Shown: positions 35,449-47,225 of the stretch, one piece after another
Numbering within the stretch: position 1 is the first letter of the stretch
Layout of the letters: each line of letters begins with the position of its first letter
Assembly: GCA_942486035.1 (NCBI GenBank)
Contig: CALNXK010000030.1
Span: 2,694,501 to 2,758,500 of the forward strand
Direction: 5' to 3'
DNA from: Porites lobata
Lineage: Eukaryota > Cnidaria > Anthozoa > Scleractinia > Poritidae
Length of the DNA stretch: 64,000 nt
Notes under the pieces: generated by a model
Told to the model about the DNA's origin: nothing
The model's database searches: none
Seen by the model: only the letters and a program-made list of their open reading frames with translations
Translations under genes and position numbers: made by a program

Positions 35449-35570
35449 TTTCTCCCACCGTAAATTAAGCCGTCCTCGACGAAAAAAAGCACAGAAAACT
35501 AAGAAAAGTCCATAAATAAAAGTTCACAATTAAAAGGTCAATGACCAGAGTTCAGTGGACGGGGCTGGCA

Positions 35571-36095
35571 GGTCAGCCAAGGTGGTGGCCATGTATCCAC
35601 TCTAGATACGCAGTGATCTTTTTGAACGTGGTTAAAACCCGCTCGCAAGGGATCAGGAGTCATGCTGGTGGACAAGAAAGGTCTTCCAGGTTCCTAACAA
35701 GGATCGGCACTGGCAGGGGATCCAAGGTAGCCACGAGGGCAAGAAAAAAGGCATGTTGCTGATATCCTTTTGCCCAAAGGGTTAAGGCCACCGGGACCGG
35801 ACGTCCTTGTTCAAACTCATCCAAGAGCATGTCATGAATAAAGGCCAGTAGTGCTGTAATCGCTGCAAACTGGGGAAGGCCAGTAGCGTTGATTTCCCAG
35901 CCATGAAGGTGGGACTGGTGCCGGTAAGTGGCAATTGCCTGTGGAAATTGTTGTAGGAGGCCCGTTGAATCAAACCGGCAGAGTTTGAAAGTTTGATGTC
36001 ACACAGAGCCGAAGGCAAGTGCTTTAGTGAAAAACTCGTCTTCGAGGCGCTTTAAACCATCAACAAGTACTACAGCAGCAATGCAGGCCATGATC
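35571..36095 (-). pseudogene. Unrecognised helical accessory ORF, one in-frame stop
   Basis: From an ATG near 36092 the minus-strand frame stays open for about 135 codons except for one TGA. Segments include MACIAAVVLVDGLKRLED and FAAITALLAFIHDMLLDEFE, rich in Ala and Leu and predicted helical. It lies just inside the LTR-like end at 35448. The partial frame at the right window edge begins similarly. No family recognised; named accessory only because of position. Confidence 0.35.
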
Positions 36096-36235
36096 CTGTG
36101 AGTTTTTTAATGTTTTGGTTAAAAGGCTGAACCTTGCTTAGACGAATGATGTACTTACAATGTAAGCAAAAATTGGAAAGTGGTCAAACTGGAAAACAGG
36201 CACCCAAAAGCAAATTTTACAGTGTGCGGAAAAGT

Positions 36236-36490
36236 AAGGACACTGCAAAAAATGCCATTTTTTGATTGAGTGAAACTCACTCCCACTTTTAAGTAACTTG
36301 CTCAGTTTACTCGGTATTTTGAGTACAATTGCTGGCAAAATGAGTAGAATCTCAAACACAAAATAGAGAGTGGAAAACACTCGTTATTTTGAGTTAAAGG
36401 TATAATGAGTATGTTTATTAAACAAAACTGAGTTAACACTACTCACTCGTGAGTAAACGATGCAGGAAACAACTTTCAACAAAATTGCAG
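36236..36490. repeat. Dense GAGT/ACTC motif array
   Basis: About 250 bases with a dozen or more copies of GAGT or ACTC in contexts such as TTTTGAGTA and TTACTCA, beginning after CACTGCAAAAAATGCC near 36239. It is the same style of subterminal motif array as at 17731-18270. Probably part of a non-autonomous DNA transposon whose other end I cannot define. Confidence 0.4.
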
Positions 36491-36869
36491 AATTCGTTAT
36501 TGAAAGTCGTTAAAGAAGCACTCGAATTGCATGTACTGATAAGTTGTTGTATTTCTGCAAATAGATACATAACCTGAGCTAGTCAAAAAGAGGAATTCAG
36601 ACCGGAATTAAATAAACCTTGCATAGCAAATAATATGAGAAGTTACTTTTGTGCATGAGGTAAAACATACTCAGGGATCATAACTTGTAAAAAAAATCCT
36701 TAACTACTAGTTATGCATGTATGAGTAAGAAAATGGATACTTTATTAAAGTGTCTGACTGGATGTTTACCACTCCTGCAGTGCTAAATGTGAACATCGTT
36801 GATCTATGCCTAAAACGACAACAAATTTTATTGAAAATTGGAAAATAACTAATTACATTACTTTCCCAC

Positions 36870-37945
36870 CCGCAAATAGCTTATGAACTAATCGAGGCGG
36901 GGGGAGCTGAAGACATATTACAAAACAAGAATTATATATAGATGGACTAAATAACAGTGAAGACACTACAATACAGTAAATAGAGTTTAAACTAACATAA
37001 AACAAAAAACAAAAAACAAGGCATGTACATAACGATTACGAAGAGAGGTTAACTAAAGTATTAAATAAGTTAATAAGACGGGAGACTTCGACATAATCAT
37101 CTTCTGACCGCAAAAAATTTAGTAATAATTCCTTTATTTTTTTACAAAAGGACAAACGTTTAAGTATTTTAATCGAATACGGAATAGAGTTCCAAATTTG
37201 GGCACCGATTCTCGTGAAAAAGGCATACATTTTATCGGTTCTAGAGAACTTAACATAAAACGAGTCGCTAGAGACAGATCTTGTTCTGTAGTTATGAATC
37301 TGACTTGTTTTAACGAACTGATTGAGAATACTAACTGGTGCTGTCTGTCTGTTGATATCATACAATAAATAGCTACAATCTCTGAAAAATATGCTAGGCA
37401 GGGGAAGGCAATTTGATTTGAGAAAGAAGGGTGCAGGCGTGTTCCTTAGACTTACTGAAGTAAATGAGGCGTAAGGCCCGTTTTTGTAGAGTTACGATCT
37501 TTCGTTGAAATGTCAAGGCACAATTTCCCCAACCACAAATTCCATAAGTCAAGTAAGGGACAATTAATGAGTTGTAAACTGAAAGTAAAACACGACGCGG
37601 GACATAATGTCGAATTTAGCTATAATTCCTATCGACTTGCTGATTTTGTGACAGACAGATTCGATGTGGTATTTCCATGAAAGATTTGAATCAATCATTA
37701 AGCCAAGGTATTTTACATAATCTTTCATTTCAAGGTTTGCGTAGGTGTTAGTCACGGAGTCAAAAATTCTAATCCTAGGTATGAAGGGCATATTCTTTTG
37801 CCGGGGACGAAAGAGTACAAAATTTGATTTTTTTATGTTCAAGGACAGTTTGTTGGCCTTTAGCCATTCGTTGACGTTGCCAAGCTCGCGATTAACAAGT
37901 GTTTCGAGTTCCTTTAGGTTGTTATTTGCAAGTAAATCTTTCTCC
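36870..37945 (-). mobile_element. 5'-truncated LINE, CR1/L2-like, frame-broken
   Basis: Minus-strand RT C-terminal half. The segment LNIKKSNFVLFRP, then KDYVKYLGLMIDSNLSWKYH and ISKSIGIIAK, is the region after the catalytic motif in jockey/CR1/L2-type RTs. The tail HNYRTRS, FFTRIGAQIWNSIP and FKK-like basic end closes ORF2 near 37036. A frameshift lies near 37600 and the catalytic FADD segment and endonuclease are absent. The downstream AT-rich tail reaches about 36870. Confidence 0.75.
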
Positions 37946-38193
37946 TAAAGGAAATACAATAACTCAATTAATTTACTCATTTAAATTAACATCAATATAA
38001 AAAGGTGCAATGCAATGAAATGCATTATTGTGTGACGTTAGGTTTTTAGGGTGTTCTTCGTCTTTAACTCTCGCAAAAGGCGCAGTGTTGCCCTGGACAA
38101 ATAGAAAGATAATCGAGGGGACGATTTGGATAACTGAAGGACGGAATGAGACTAAAGCTCAGTAGAACACTTCGCTGGGCTGCGTGGCCAACT

Positions 38194-38428
38194 GCAAAAA
38201 CAGGTTTGGCCTTCACAAAATGGTAAACTGACGATGGGGAAAAACTCTAAAACTCTCTGGGAAAGGCCTTTTCTTGGGGACACTCGCTGGCTGCGGGAAG
38301 GCATGGAATCTCTTACGCCTGCTGAATACCCTTGAGAAAATGATCACAACAGAACTTGGGTCCAACGTAGAAGTTTAATCCAAGACTATACTGCGGGTAC
38401 AGTCAAAACATAACCAAAGAAAATCTTA
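38194..38428. repeat. 235-bp direct repeat, copy 1
   Basis: About 90% identical by eye to 44733-44966, same orientation, from AAAACAGGTTTGGCCTTCAC to ACATAACCAAAGAAAAT. The repeats enclose a 6.3-kb block with gag and env remnants, so they may be parts of the LTRs of one element. Confidence 0.6.
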
Positions 38429-38689
38429 GAAAACAAGGGTGTAAATACTCTAAGTTGATGACGCAATACAGATTAGGTCAGGTACTAGCGAGGTACATTA
38501 CAGAACACAACAATCATTTCTACAAGACTATTGGTGGAAACTTAAGCTTGTTTTAAAACATTAATTACTTTCAAAAGCTACACAGGTGGATAACGGCTGG
38601 CCTCAGGGGTTCAATGAAAAGCAAGAAAGACATGTAAAGTGAAAAAGTGAAAGTCGAATTACGTAAATAAACTAAGAACATAGATTAAA

Positions 38690-39310
38690 TAAGTCGAGGA
38701 AAATGTCAGGAACAGAAAATTAATGAAAAATAATTGCAACGTATAAAATTGCATAAAATGTCGCAGTTCTCCCCAGAAGAACCCAGCTCCTTGAAAGAGA
38801 GACGGATACAGATTGTGCGCATCGGTCACAATCTTGGGCGCACGGGAACAATATTGTAAGTATAAATAACAAGCAAAGTCGTCGTGGTTGTTGGTTAAAA
38901 GGTCGTAGATGACTAAGAGAAAGTCCGTGGAAAAGTATGACTCTTGTAAGGTCAGGAGAGCATAGGTGGCAATCTGCCGTTGGAAATAGCCCTGTTTGAG
39001 TAACAGGTAGAGCGCCACGTTGACCACCAGTAAGAAGGGGTAGGTCGTCCGGTAGTCTAATAATGCTCGGGCGAGTGAACATTCTTGCTGTCGTAGCAGA
39101 GGTACGTGCAGGGATGGGAGCGACGTGCACAGCCACTATTTTTGCACTTGGTCAGGGGAGACCGTGCCCGTGTTTGGATGAAAGTCCTGATGGCGGACAG
39201 CTCCTGGATACTCCGTGTAGTGGTCTTAACTTCCGCAGGGCATCCTCGGCCACTTGTAAGGCTGATTTTTAGGGGTGTCTTGGCGAACGAATGAGGCATG
39301 ATTAAAACTT
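38690..39310 (-). pseudogene. Unrecognised accessory ORF remnant 3' of env copy 2
   Basis: Minus-strand frames read MPHSFAKTPLKISLTSGRG and then, in another frame, LVVNVALYLLLKQGYF and YFSTDFLLVIYDLLTNNHDD. It is hydrophobic and helix-rich with several Cys. It sits immediately downstream of env copy 2 and so in the accessory slot. No recognised domain; at least one frameshift near 39060. Confidence 0.3.
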
Positions 39311-39619
39311 TTGGATGTAAAATAGACTGAAAATAGTGCAAAGCGTGAATGAACTCCGTAGAGAAGGGTGAAAGAGCAGCAAATAACGGTGGAATATATA
39401 GTGGATAACATGTGCACAAACTAGGAAGGACAAAGAAACAAAAGAAAAAAAAGATAACCAAAAAAGGCAGCAAAAGAAAGAGCATCGCAAAATAAGATAC
39501 GTGTAAATACCGAGGTTGGCAAGGGCTAAAGCTGTGTATCGGAATGATAAAAAAAAAGAAAGATAAAGAAGTTAGTCGTCTCTTGTAGTATTACATGTAG
39601 AGAGAGAAATGGTAGGTAA

Positions 39620-40680
39620 CTATAATGGTTGCCGAAGACGACGAACAAAAGTGAGCAAAACAAAGCAATTGAGTATTGTTAAAGCAAATGTTAAATAAGT
39701 GAAAATATCGTTCATGGTTGTTGTGGAGGCTGTTTCTAAGTGAGAAATGTCTTCTCTGAGTTTTGTGAGCCGCTGGGTGAGTGAGTGATCGAGAAGATTG
39801 TAGGTGTGATCTAAGGAAATGAGAGTAATCTTGTCTAACGTAAAGTCAGAGGGAACTGGAAAATTAGTGGCGGAAATATTAATATTAGAGGAAGGTGTAC
39901 TAAGCCAAGGAACACAAGTAAAGTGATTATTTTGGAAAACTGGAATTGAATGCTGCAAGGTGGATGGACAAGTTCCCAAACCCCCTTTTGATATTGAAAG
40001 GATGTGTTACAGCAGACGTGAATAATTGATAAGGGAGACAGACAATGATAAGTGTTGTGTGTAATCCAGCGGATACAAGGTGAGGTTGTGGGAACCAGTG
40101 CTTAAAAAATAACGTCCCCTAGTAACAGCATTAGAGGGGTATGACGACAATGCGAACGAAGTTTGTGAAATTGGCGAGAGGCTACTTTAGAATTTGGTGT
40201 CTAGGGTAAGCCAAGCCACGTCGGTCGTTGAACTGTGTGAAGAATATTCTCTGGACATAAAATTGTAGTATCGTCCTGGTAACACTTTTCTAATTCCGGT
40301 GCGTTAAGAAGAAAGCGTTGGGTATCAAATGTCAGCAATCATAAATCGTCAAAAGAAACCGGTCCACCAAAACAATGTCCTTGTGCTAGTATGTAATTGA
40401 TTGCAATTGTTCGACAGTGCAAAGAGATTTCGAGGAAGAAATCTCAGGCAGTGTAAATAGCAAATTTAGTTGTAGCTTCTTATGTTGTTGAAATTCATAA
40501 TCAACCAGTGGTTGTATGATGGTTGCAAATGCTGACTTGAGGGCGTCCAAAGTATGAGCTAGTGCTGGTATTGCAGCTACGCGTATGTTTACCTCCATTG
40601 TTAGAAAACGCGGTAAGTCGGCAAAACTAATTAGAGTCTTGCGGGTAAGGTGCGCCCCTTGTGCCTCGAACGCGGCAACG
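39620..40680 (-). pseudogene. env: Envelope-like remnant (env copy 2)
   Basis: An N-proximal segment (LISFADLPRFLT) matches LVSFADLPSFLT of the main element. The C-terminal piece (39620-39979) has TCPSTLQHSIPVF and VPWL, then a heptad-like SLDHTYNLLDHSLTQRLTKL region and a membrane segment near FTYLTFALTILNCFVLLTFV. This is the same layout as env of the 48-58 kb element: ectodomain, pre-membrane coiled coil, single anchor, short basic tail. The middle (about 39980-40386) is frame-broken. Upstream it runs straight into gag-like sequence, with pol missing. Confidence 0.55.
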
Positions 40681-40689
40681 GGTACCGGT

Positions 40690-41379
40690 TTGGACTGTGT
40701 ATCATTAGTGGATTTTATCTGGCCCAGTAGCGCCTTAGCCAAATCATCCGCCAAAGGAACGAATTATTTGGTAGTATTTAACGTTGTTTCTTTGAGTTTT
40801 GCCAAGTTTTCAGCTTGGTCAAAATTTTCTGGTTGTGCGAAAATGACATGGCTTTGTATTTCGGGTCAAAGACCCATAACGAAGTGATGTAAACAATCGG
40901 CGGCCTGCATTCCTAAGCGTTGGCATAATCGGCGAATGTCAGTGCTATAAGCACTGACCGTTTCGCTCAGGGTTTGGCAGCAACTGGCCAATTGCTGGCG
41001 CAAAACCCATGTAGATGCATCTGAATTTAATTGTTCTTTCAAGCGTTGTAAAAGGATATGGTAGGAGGTGATTGTGGAGTGAACAGCATTATACCATGTA
41101 CTGGCAGGCCCTTGGAGATCTAGTGGGAGGGCGCGGAGTTATAAAAATCAGCATGACGGGTGAATTGTTGTATAAACTCCTCTATGTCCTCGTTGGCATC
41201 CCCTCGAAGGGTGGGGGGTTTATTTGCGTGACCCCCCCCCCCCCCCCCGATGGTTTGCATTCGCTTACCGCATTTTTCAATTCAGCGAACATCTGAGCAT
41301 TGTGATGTTGGTCATTAGTTGCGTCACCGAGGGTGTTAAGTATTTTAAGAAGGTTTGCGTTGTGTTGTTCGTCTGCCAT
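40690..41379 (-). pseudogene. gag: Gag remnant joined directly to env copy 2
   Basis: The minus strand begins MADEQHNANLLKILNTLGDA and continues, with stops and frame changes, through sequence corresponding to the capsid-like part of the main gag (PPPFEGMP for its FDGNPA; QQLA...ETVSAYSTDIRRLCQRL for QQLS...ERIDDYLTDITRFCKRL). It contains a C19-type homopolymer near 41231-41249. No protease, RT or integrase lies between it and env. Confidence 0.55.
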
Positions 41380-42411
41380 TGTAGGTGTTTGAGTATTCGA
41401 AATAGTAGGAAATAGGCACTGACAAAAGTGTTGTGACTCTACAGGTGGTGCATTGGAAAGCTTAGCTTGTGAGCGCGTGACAGGCAGTGTGACGAGAAAA
41501 AACTAGCAACAATGAACGTGGTGAAAACAGAGGAAGGGAGAAGAAAACAAAAACAAATAAATAACTAAAAGTGCCTGGTGGTTAGAAATATAAACAAGCG
41601 GCAAAACCGGAGGGTGTGTAGTTTAGACGACGAGGGACAGCGGGTGACTAATCAGGCAGGTGTGACTTTAAAGAGTAACTCAATAACATGCTCCAATAAC
41701 GATAACACAGAAGTAAATTTCTTTTGACGTAAATAGACCTAAGTTAAGCGAAAAGATTATGATAACGAAGAAAATGTTAAGTTAAAGTCTCATACCATTC
41801 ACAAATTGCATGGCTGCTTGGTGAACGGCGACTTGAAGGTCCGTGGAGATTACTTTTCTGGTTGCTTGAAAAATTCGCAGGCGGGCTTGATTTACACTTA
41901 TAGCAGGATTTACACTTATCTAATAGTGTTGATGGTCGTTTTAGCGCTTACCTTATAGCGTTACTAGCTGTTAATCTAGAAGGCGACTAAAAGAGCAGGT
42001 GGAAGGAGGAGGTGTTTCCCGCGTAAAGCAAAAGTGAAAGAGATAATAAACAAGCTAAGATATTTCTTATTGATTTCACTCTAGACTACACTATAACTAA
42101 AATAGACTAAAACATATATCGTCACACTGTGTTTCTTCATATATTCCATCTAACTCGTCTACATTATTGCTCGCCTTGGTTTCTGGTTTATAATCGTAAT
42201 ATTAATCCCAGTCTCCATCAAAGTCATCATCGTTAAAGTGTTGGTAATTGGTCGTTGTGGCTTCCAGTAGGACATCATCATAATAATAAGCCCAGTCAAC
42301 GGAGTCATATTTGGGAGAGTCGTATATAGGCAACTCCGGATGGCTGGAAGGGGTTGGAGTGCTGTCCTGAAAGGCAGCTATTCGGCGCTGATGCGGCGGC
42401 GGTGGTAAGGC

Positions 42412-42735
42412 TCACTGTCGTGCTTGAGGGCCACTTGAATATTGTGTGTAGTTATCAGGTGCAGGCAGCACGTACCTGGGCACCGACGGTCGTTCACGTT
42501 CAAGGTTGTTCTGTCGCGGACAACTGTTTTGATAATGGCCAGGCAAACCACATACATAATAGGGTTGGCCATCTTTTGATAGCTCCCTAGTGTTATGAGT
42601 CTCTCGCTGATGTTGAGCAAGACCAGTGATGCATGTGTCCATCCTCTTATCCAAACTGGCAATTTGATCCTGAAAGTTTCCTTCCATGCGTTTCATAAGT
42701 TTAGTGAGTTCCTCAATCTTACTTGGGAAATCCAC
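42412..42735 (-). pseudogene. gag: Second gag lineage: nucleocapsid-like end
   Basis: A coiled-coil start (IEELTKLMKRMEGNFQDQIA) is followed by a zinc-knuckle-like YYVCGLPGHYQNSC. The first Cys of the CX2CX4HX4C pattern is Tyr here, so metal binding is probably lost. It is separated from the rest of this gag (43408-44521) by the inserted element at 42808-43430. Confidence 0.5.
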
Positions 42736-42807
42736 TTGTGGCTCTGAATAAGCGGCAACTTTATCTGACTTGGTAACTGTAGGTGTAAGTTCACTTAGCT
42801 TCTGTGT

Positions 42808-43430
42808 TAAGGCCTTTCTCGATTATGCTAGTAAATCTGGCATTTAATGCTACTAGAAATTTTCGCATAAAGCCAAAAAAATACTAAAATAATGCCTGAT
42901 TTCTTTAAAAAATGCCACTTGAATTCCAAAAAATGCTTTGTTTTATTTCAAACAAAACGTACAAACTCTTACATTATATGCTCATATCAACAACAGGTGA
43001 TACTTAATAATTGTTTGTTTATAAAACTTGGGGTCAGAATTAAAACTTTTCCAGCCAACAGCCACTAAACAGTCATATTTGGAGCACTACCATGCGCTGG
43101 GTACACACAACCTAGGCTAGCACAATTCTGTTCGACTTCTAACTCATATAAAACGTTTACGTTTCAGTATGCTGTAAGCAGTTGCGAGCGCTTATCGCTT
43201 GTTGTATTATGCCATCACACTGGCTTGAGTGTAATCGACGAGAGCGCAATCTTGCTGCTCATTGAATGAGGCTTTCAGGATTGAAAACACCCTTCTGAGT
43301 GCTGTAATCTGGATCACAGTCATGAAAAATGACAGAAAATGCTATCAATTCTTTTTCAAGAAAAAACGAAAAAATGCTCGTTTTCCCAAAAAATGCCGAA
43401 AAAAATGCTAGCATAATCGAGAAAGGCCTA
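42808..43430. mobile_element. 623-bp DNA element with 23-bp terminal inverted repeats, inside gag
   Basis: TAAGGCCTTTCTCGATTATG at the left pairs with CATAATCGAGAAAGGCCTA at the right, apart from one extra A. TCTGTGT is duplicated at 42801-42807 and 43431-43437. AAAAAATGC-type motifs are repeated near both ends. No transposase is visible. It interrupts the minus-strand gag. Confidence 0.75.
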
Positions 43431-44521
43431 TCTGTGTCAATGTTTTCATTTGTGCTTGAAGTGACTGTTGTTGTGAAATATTAAGTGAAGCGTTAGTGCC
43501 TGTTGCTTGAGCAGGTACCTGTTGACTGCAGGTAATTGCTTCAATTAAGCGTTCAATTTGGCTGCCTTCTTTGGTGCTAGTTTCTTGCTGCGATATTGAG
43601 TCGACTGTTCTAGCCACTTCTTCAGCTTGTAAGAGTGTTTCCAGCATTCACTCTAGGACTTTGGTCTTTAAGGGTTGCAATAATCCTTCCATGAATAAGC
43701 CACTCTGTCCACTTCGGCCATATTAAGTCCGCTGAACAGTTCATGCATATCATTGATATAATCTGATAGTAATTCATTAGGGCCTTGATGGCGAGCAACT
43801 AAATGACGTCGTTTAACCCATGCGCAGTCCTTGGTAGAGTAACGTTTCACCAGGGCTTGTTTTAAAGCGTTATAGTTTCCGCTCGTCTGGTGGCAATTCA
43901 GACATAAAAGTTTCCGCTGGTCCAGCAAGATTGTTAATAAGCTGTGTTCTTGCGGTGGGGACATCTAACCTGATTCCTTTAGAGTCCAGAACTAGTTCCA
44001 ATTTCTCAAGCCAGCAATTTATGTCCTCATTTTCATATCCATGGAATTTGTTTATGTTTACGTCTCTATTTAAGAGCTTTTGAGTAAGTTCAGTCAGCGC
44101 ACGTGTATTCTCCATCCAATTGGTGTAGTATCTATTATGTCTGGTTGTTCTGTAAATGTAGGATCTAGCAGTGCAGTTGTGGAGGGTAATGTACTAACAG
44201 GAGGTGACGTACTCGCGGGTACCTGTTGCAAAAATGTTATCCGCACTGTTCTCTTTTGTTTTTTGTTTTTTCTTTTTCTCTCTCATTTTCTGAGTAAAGT
44301 TCTTCCTCAGATTCTACGAGAGCTCTAACGCGCCGTGGGTCCAAAGCACTAAGACTGTCGTTGCTATGGGAATCTACACTAATATCCACGGGTTCCAAGT
44401 TGGTCTTGTTAAACCCCACAGAGTTTTTGTGAGAAGGTTCCAACAGTTCCGAACTAGTTCCTTTTTTAGTAACTGGCCCACGCCTCAATTCTGGGGCTAT
44501 TTTTGATTCGTCGAAAAGCAA
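43431..44521 (-). pseudogene. gag: Second gag lineage: capsid-like part
   Basis: Minus-strand frames at 44237-44521 (acidic N-terminus), 43870-44115 (NKFHGYENEDINCWLEKLEL, ending ELPPDE) and 43668-43964 (YNALKQALVKRYSTKDCAWV then LLSDYINDMHELFSGL) make up a retrotransposon gag. Frames shift near 43890 and 44120. It differs in sequence from the gag at 56550 and so represents another Ty3/Gypsy-type lineage. Confidence 0.6.
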
Positions 44522-44732
44522 ATCCCACTCGATGCAGGGTTCTTACTGCAGCCCCTTAGGTTGTTAGGTTCTTTTCTTTTCACGAAAAATTTCGGCATTA
44601 AGTAAATTGACTTACATGGACGTACTCTCTTGCTCCAAGGGGTTACATCCTGTTCTGTGAAGTGTCTTTGCCTCTGGTATTCCTTGTGTAATTGCCAATT
44701 AATTAAGTGTGAGAAAAAATCGCCAATTAAGT

Positions 44733-44966
44733 GTGAAAACAGGTTTTGCCTTCACAAAAGGATAAACTGACGGACAGGGAAAAACTCTAAAACTCTCTGG
44801 GAAAGGCCTTTTCTTGGGGACACTCGCTGGCTGTGGGAAGGCACGGAATCTCTTACACCTGCTGAATACCCTTGAGACAATGATCACAACAGAACTTGGG
44901 TCAAATGTAGAAGTTTAGTCCAAGACTATACTGCGGGTACAGTCAAAACATAACCAAAGAAAATTA
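44733..44966. repeat. 235-bp direct repeat, copy 2
   Basis: Partner of 38194-38428. It lies just upstream (minus sense) of the gag at 43431-44521, where a 5' LTR would be expected. Confidence 0.6.
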
Positions 44967-45146
44967 CAGTTTGAAGACTAAATACAATTATGACTTGACA
45001 AATAAGTTTACACTCAATAAATCAGCTGGTTTTTTACGGCTTAAAGAAGTTAAGACTAAAGATTAAATGATTTCTGCATTGGTTTTTCATATTTTTACCA
45101 GCGAAAGCAAAATAACGGAATCACCATAAATCCTCTCTTCACACAA

Positions 45147-45574
45147 TGTCACAAACAACGCCAGAGGTACAGGGTCGTTAGTAACTTGTCCGTAGAGCAA
45201 AGTAGAGATAACTTCAACAGGATTGGAACTCGTTCACATGTGTTTAATCTTCTCACATAGTTAACTCCTTGACAACTCAACTAATTCAGATTGTACAATG
45301 TACAAGCTTGCTTATATGTGCTTTCTATATGTTCAAATAAACGTTCGGCGATTCTTTCAACTCAAATGAGTTTTACAACAGAATAAATATCTAAACGGAA
45401 AATATATTAGAAATCTAACTTCGAAAATGAACTGTTTACATGAAAAACAGATGATTCATATTGCTAAAAAGTCGATTCAGCATTTTGCCCTAACTTAAGT
45501 AAACACAGGTGTCGAGGGAAAGATATTGATATTGAAGATATTGGTGCAACCTTGTAGGCATTTAAATGAGTGAC
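45147..45574. other. LTR-like non-coding sequence
   Basis: The segment GCCAGAGGTACAGGGTC near 45162 and TTAAGTAAACACAGGTGT near 45498 are both present, in the same order, near 63047 and 63238. This suggests that 45.15-45.5 and 63.0-63.25 kb are parts of related LTRs. Boundaries uncertain. Confidence 0.35.
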
Positions 45575-45739
45575 TTATTCAAGGACACTCAAGGCTGTAT
45601 GTTGTAACATAACTTCACTTCGATCTAAAATGAGAACTTCCTTTATTTCTCCAAAACTTGGAATTCCATGGCGAATGTCAACAATGATGGCATAGCCCCT
45701 GCTATATTTGGTGCCATAAACTTTTGCCCAAGTGGTTCT
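45575..45739 (-). pseudogene. Exon-like remnant with WAKVYGTKY...FGEIKEVLIL domain
   Basis: Follows TTTATTTTCTGACAG, a good acceptor. It encodes TTWAKVYGTKYSRGYAIIVD and then HGIPSFGEIKEVLILDRSEV. I recall this pattern, W-KxxGTKY plus PxFGxIxxI, from uncharacterised proteins that are common in cnidarian and fish genomes. A stop interrupts before the usual HAYxV-like end. Function unknown. Confidence 0.35.
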
Positions 45740-46035
45740 GTCAGAAAATAAATTTAAAAAAACAGAAATAATAATCAATAATTCTGTTTCAAATACCTTA
45801 TGTGAGTCCTGGGACTCATCTTGTGAAAAATCGTGAGTCCCAGTCCAGAACCATTAAGTCCCAGTTTTATAAACAATGTTTCCTAAACTGAACATTCCTT
45901 GGGGCTTAGGTAGGCAGTTCCCACAGCCTTTATTCATTTCATTTTTCATAGAGAATTAATTCTTGACATTATAGAGTTTGACTGTTTTAATGAAATTTTA
46001 GGCACCACTTAATACAGATAAAGCACTGCAAACTA

Positions 46036-46342
46036 CACCCTGTTCAAGCCACGAACGAACATGATCGCAAACTTAAAGGATAAATTAAAAATGCAGTTCA
46101 AAGTACAGGGTAGAATTTAAAACAATAGTTGTTTGATTACAAAAACACCTATAAAATCACTAAGCCTTCATTAAAGTTATCCACTGCCAAGAATTCGGTT
46201 AAAAACTCAAAGAAACACGTTTAAAACTCTTTAAAAAAACAAGCAGGGTAGTAGTTCCTGGTAAATATCGAAGGGAGACCAGATTAAGGTCAAAAATGTC
46301 AAACTAGACAAAATACTTAATATAAACAAGGCTTTGTCATCT
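46036..46342. repeat. 300-bp direct repeat, copy 1 (LTR part)
   Basis: Nearly identical to 60187-60483 in the same orientation (AACATGATCGCAAACTTAAAGG to GGCTTTGTCATCT). Sequence continuing to 46873 resembles the right part of the LTR at 33776-34429, so this is probably inside an LTR. Confidence 0.65.
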
Positions 46343-46429
46343 GTCAAAGGCTTTAATTAAACATATCTCATAAAAAGAAGTGTTACCGCGGAGATTCGCC
46401 AAGTTGGTACATCTCCTTTGTACCGAATT

Positions 46430-46873
46430 CATGTCAGGGGAAACTTTCTATCGATCATCAGTTACCTTATAAAATCAAACCCACTAGTAGTGAAGTAGCT
46501 TACTCAAACCAATCAACAAGAACGCTTACAACAACTCCACTACAACATATATTGTAACAATTGGCACAAGTGGCTAACGTAACTCTTCAGTCAACATTTT
46601 CCTTCAACAAGACCAAACAGAATGAATGAACAGAAATCATTTTCTCATTTCGGGAGAGGATGTCTTTTCATCAGTGCTGATGCGTAGGAGTTAACACCAA
46701 GTAAAATGAGTCAAATTGTTTTTTATGATATTTCCCTTAACCTATAAATATTTCCCGAAACGAATGAACCCTACAATAAATCCCAAACACCAAATAAAAT
46801 TCCTTAATCATTATAAGTCAAAAATGTGCGCACTGCGAACATTTTCCATCGCTTCCATTATTATTGTTTAACA
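46430..46873 (-). repeat. LTR-like end next to a polypurine tract
   Basis: Similar to 34100-34429; both end ATTGTTTAACA. Downstream AATACTCCCCAC reads on the minus strand as a purine tract adjoining an LTR start TGTTAAACAA. It would be the 3' LTR of the env-bearing element, but it is not the same LTR as the 378-bp one at that element's 5' end. Either the element is recombinant or a foreign LTR replaced the original. Confidence 0.45.
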
Positions 46874-47225
46874 AATACTCCCCACTTAGACGGAGCTGTC
46901 CCCAGCTCCAAATAAGGAAGAGAACAATCAGCGCGATGGAAAAGGAATACTAACAATAACTGCATATAACAATGAAAAATCCCAACACCACAAGGTAAAA
47001 ACAAGACGGATAAATATGGATTGTGCGTTAATGTTTTTTTTTGTTGGGTTTTGGGTACATTTTGTATTTTTATGTTTTGGTTTATGTGGTGTTTTAAAAT
47101 TTTTGTGTACAATATTGATTTGGGCAACGCTTAAAAGGAGGAGGGAAACCGTCAACATGCAAGGTAAGAGCGACTGTTTTGTTGGTTAACCATGAAGAGT
47201 GACGTTACCCAAGGGGTATATATAG

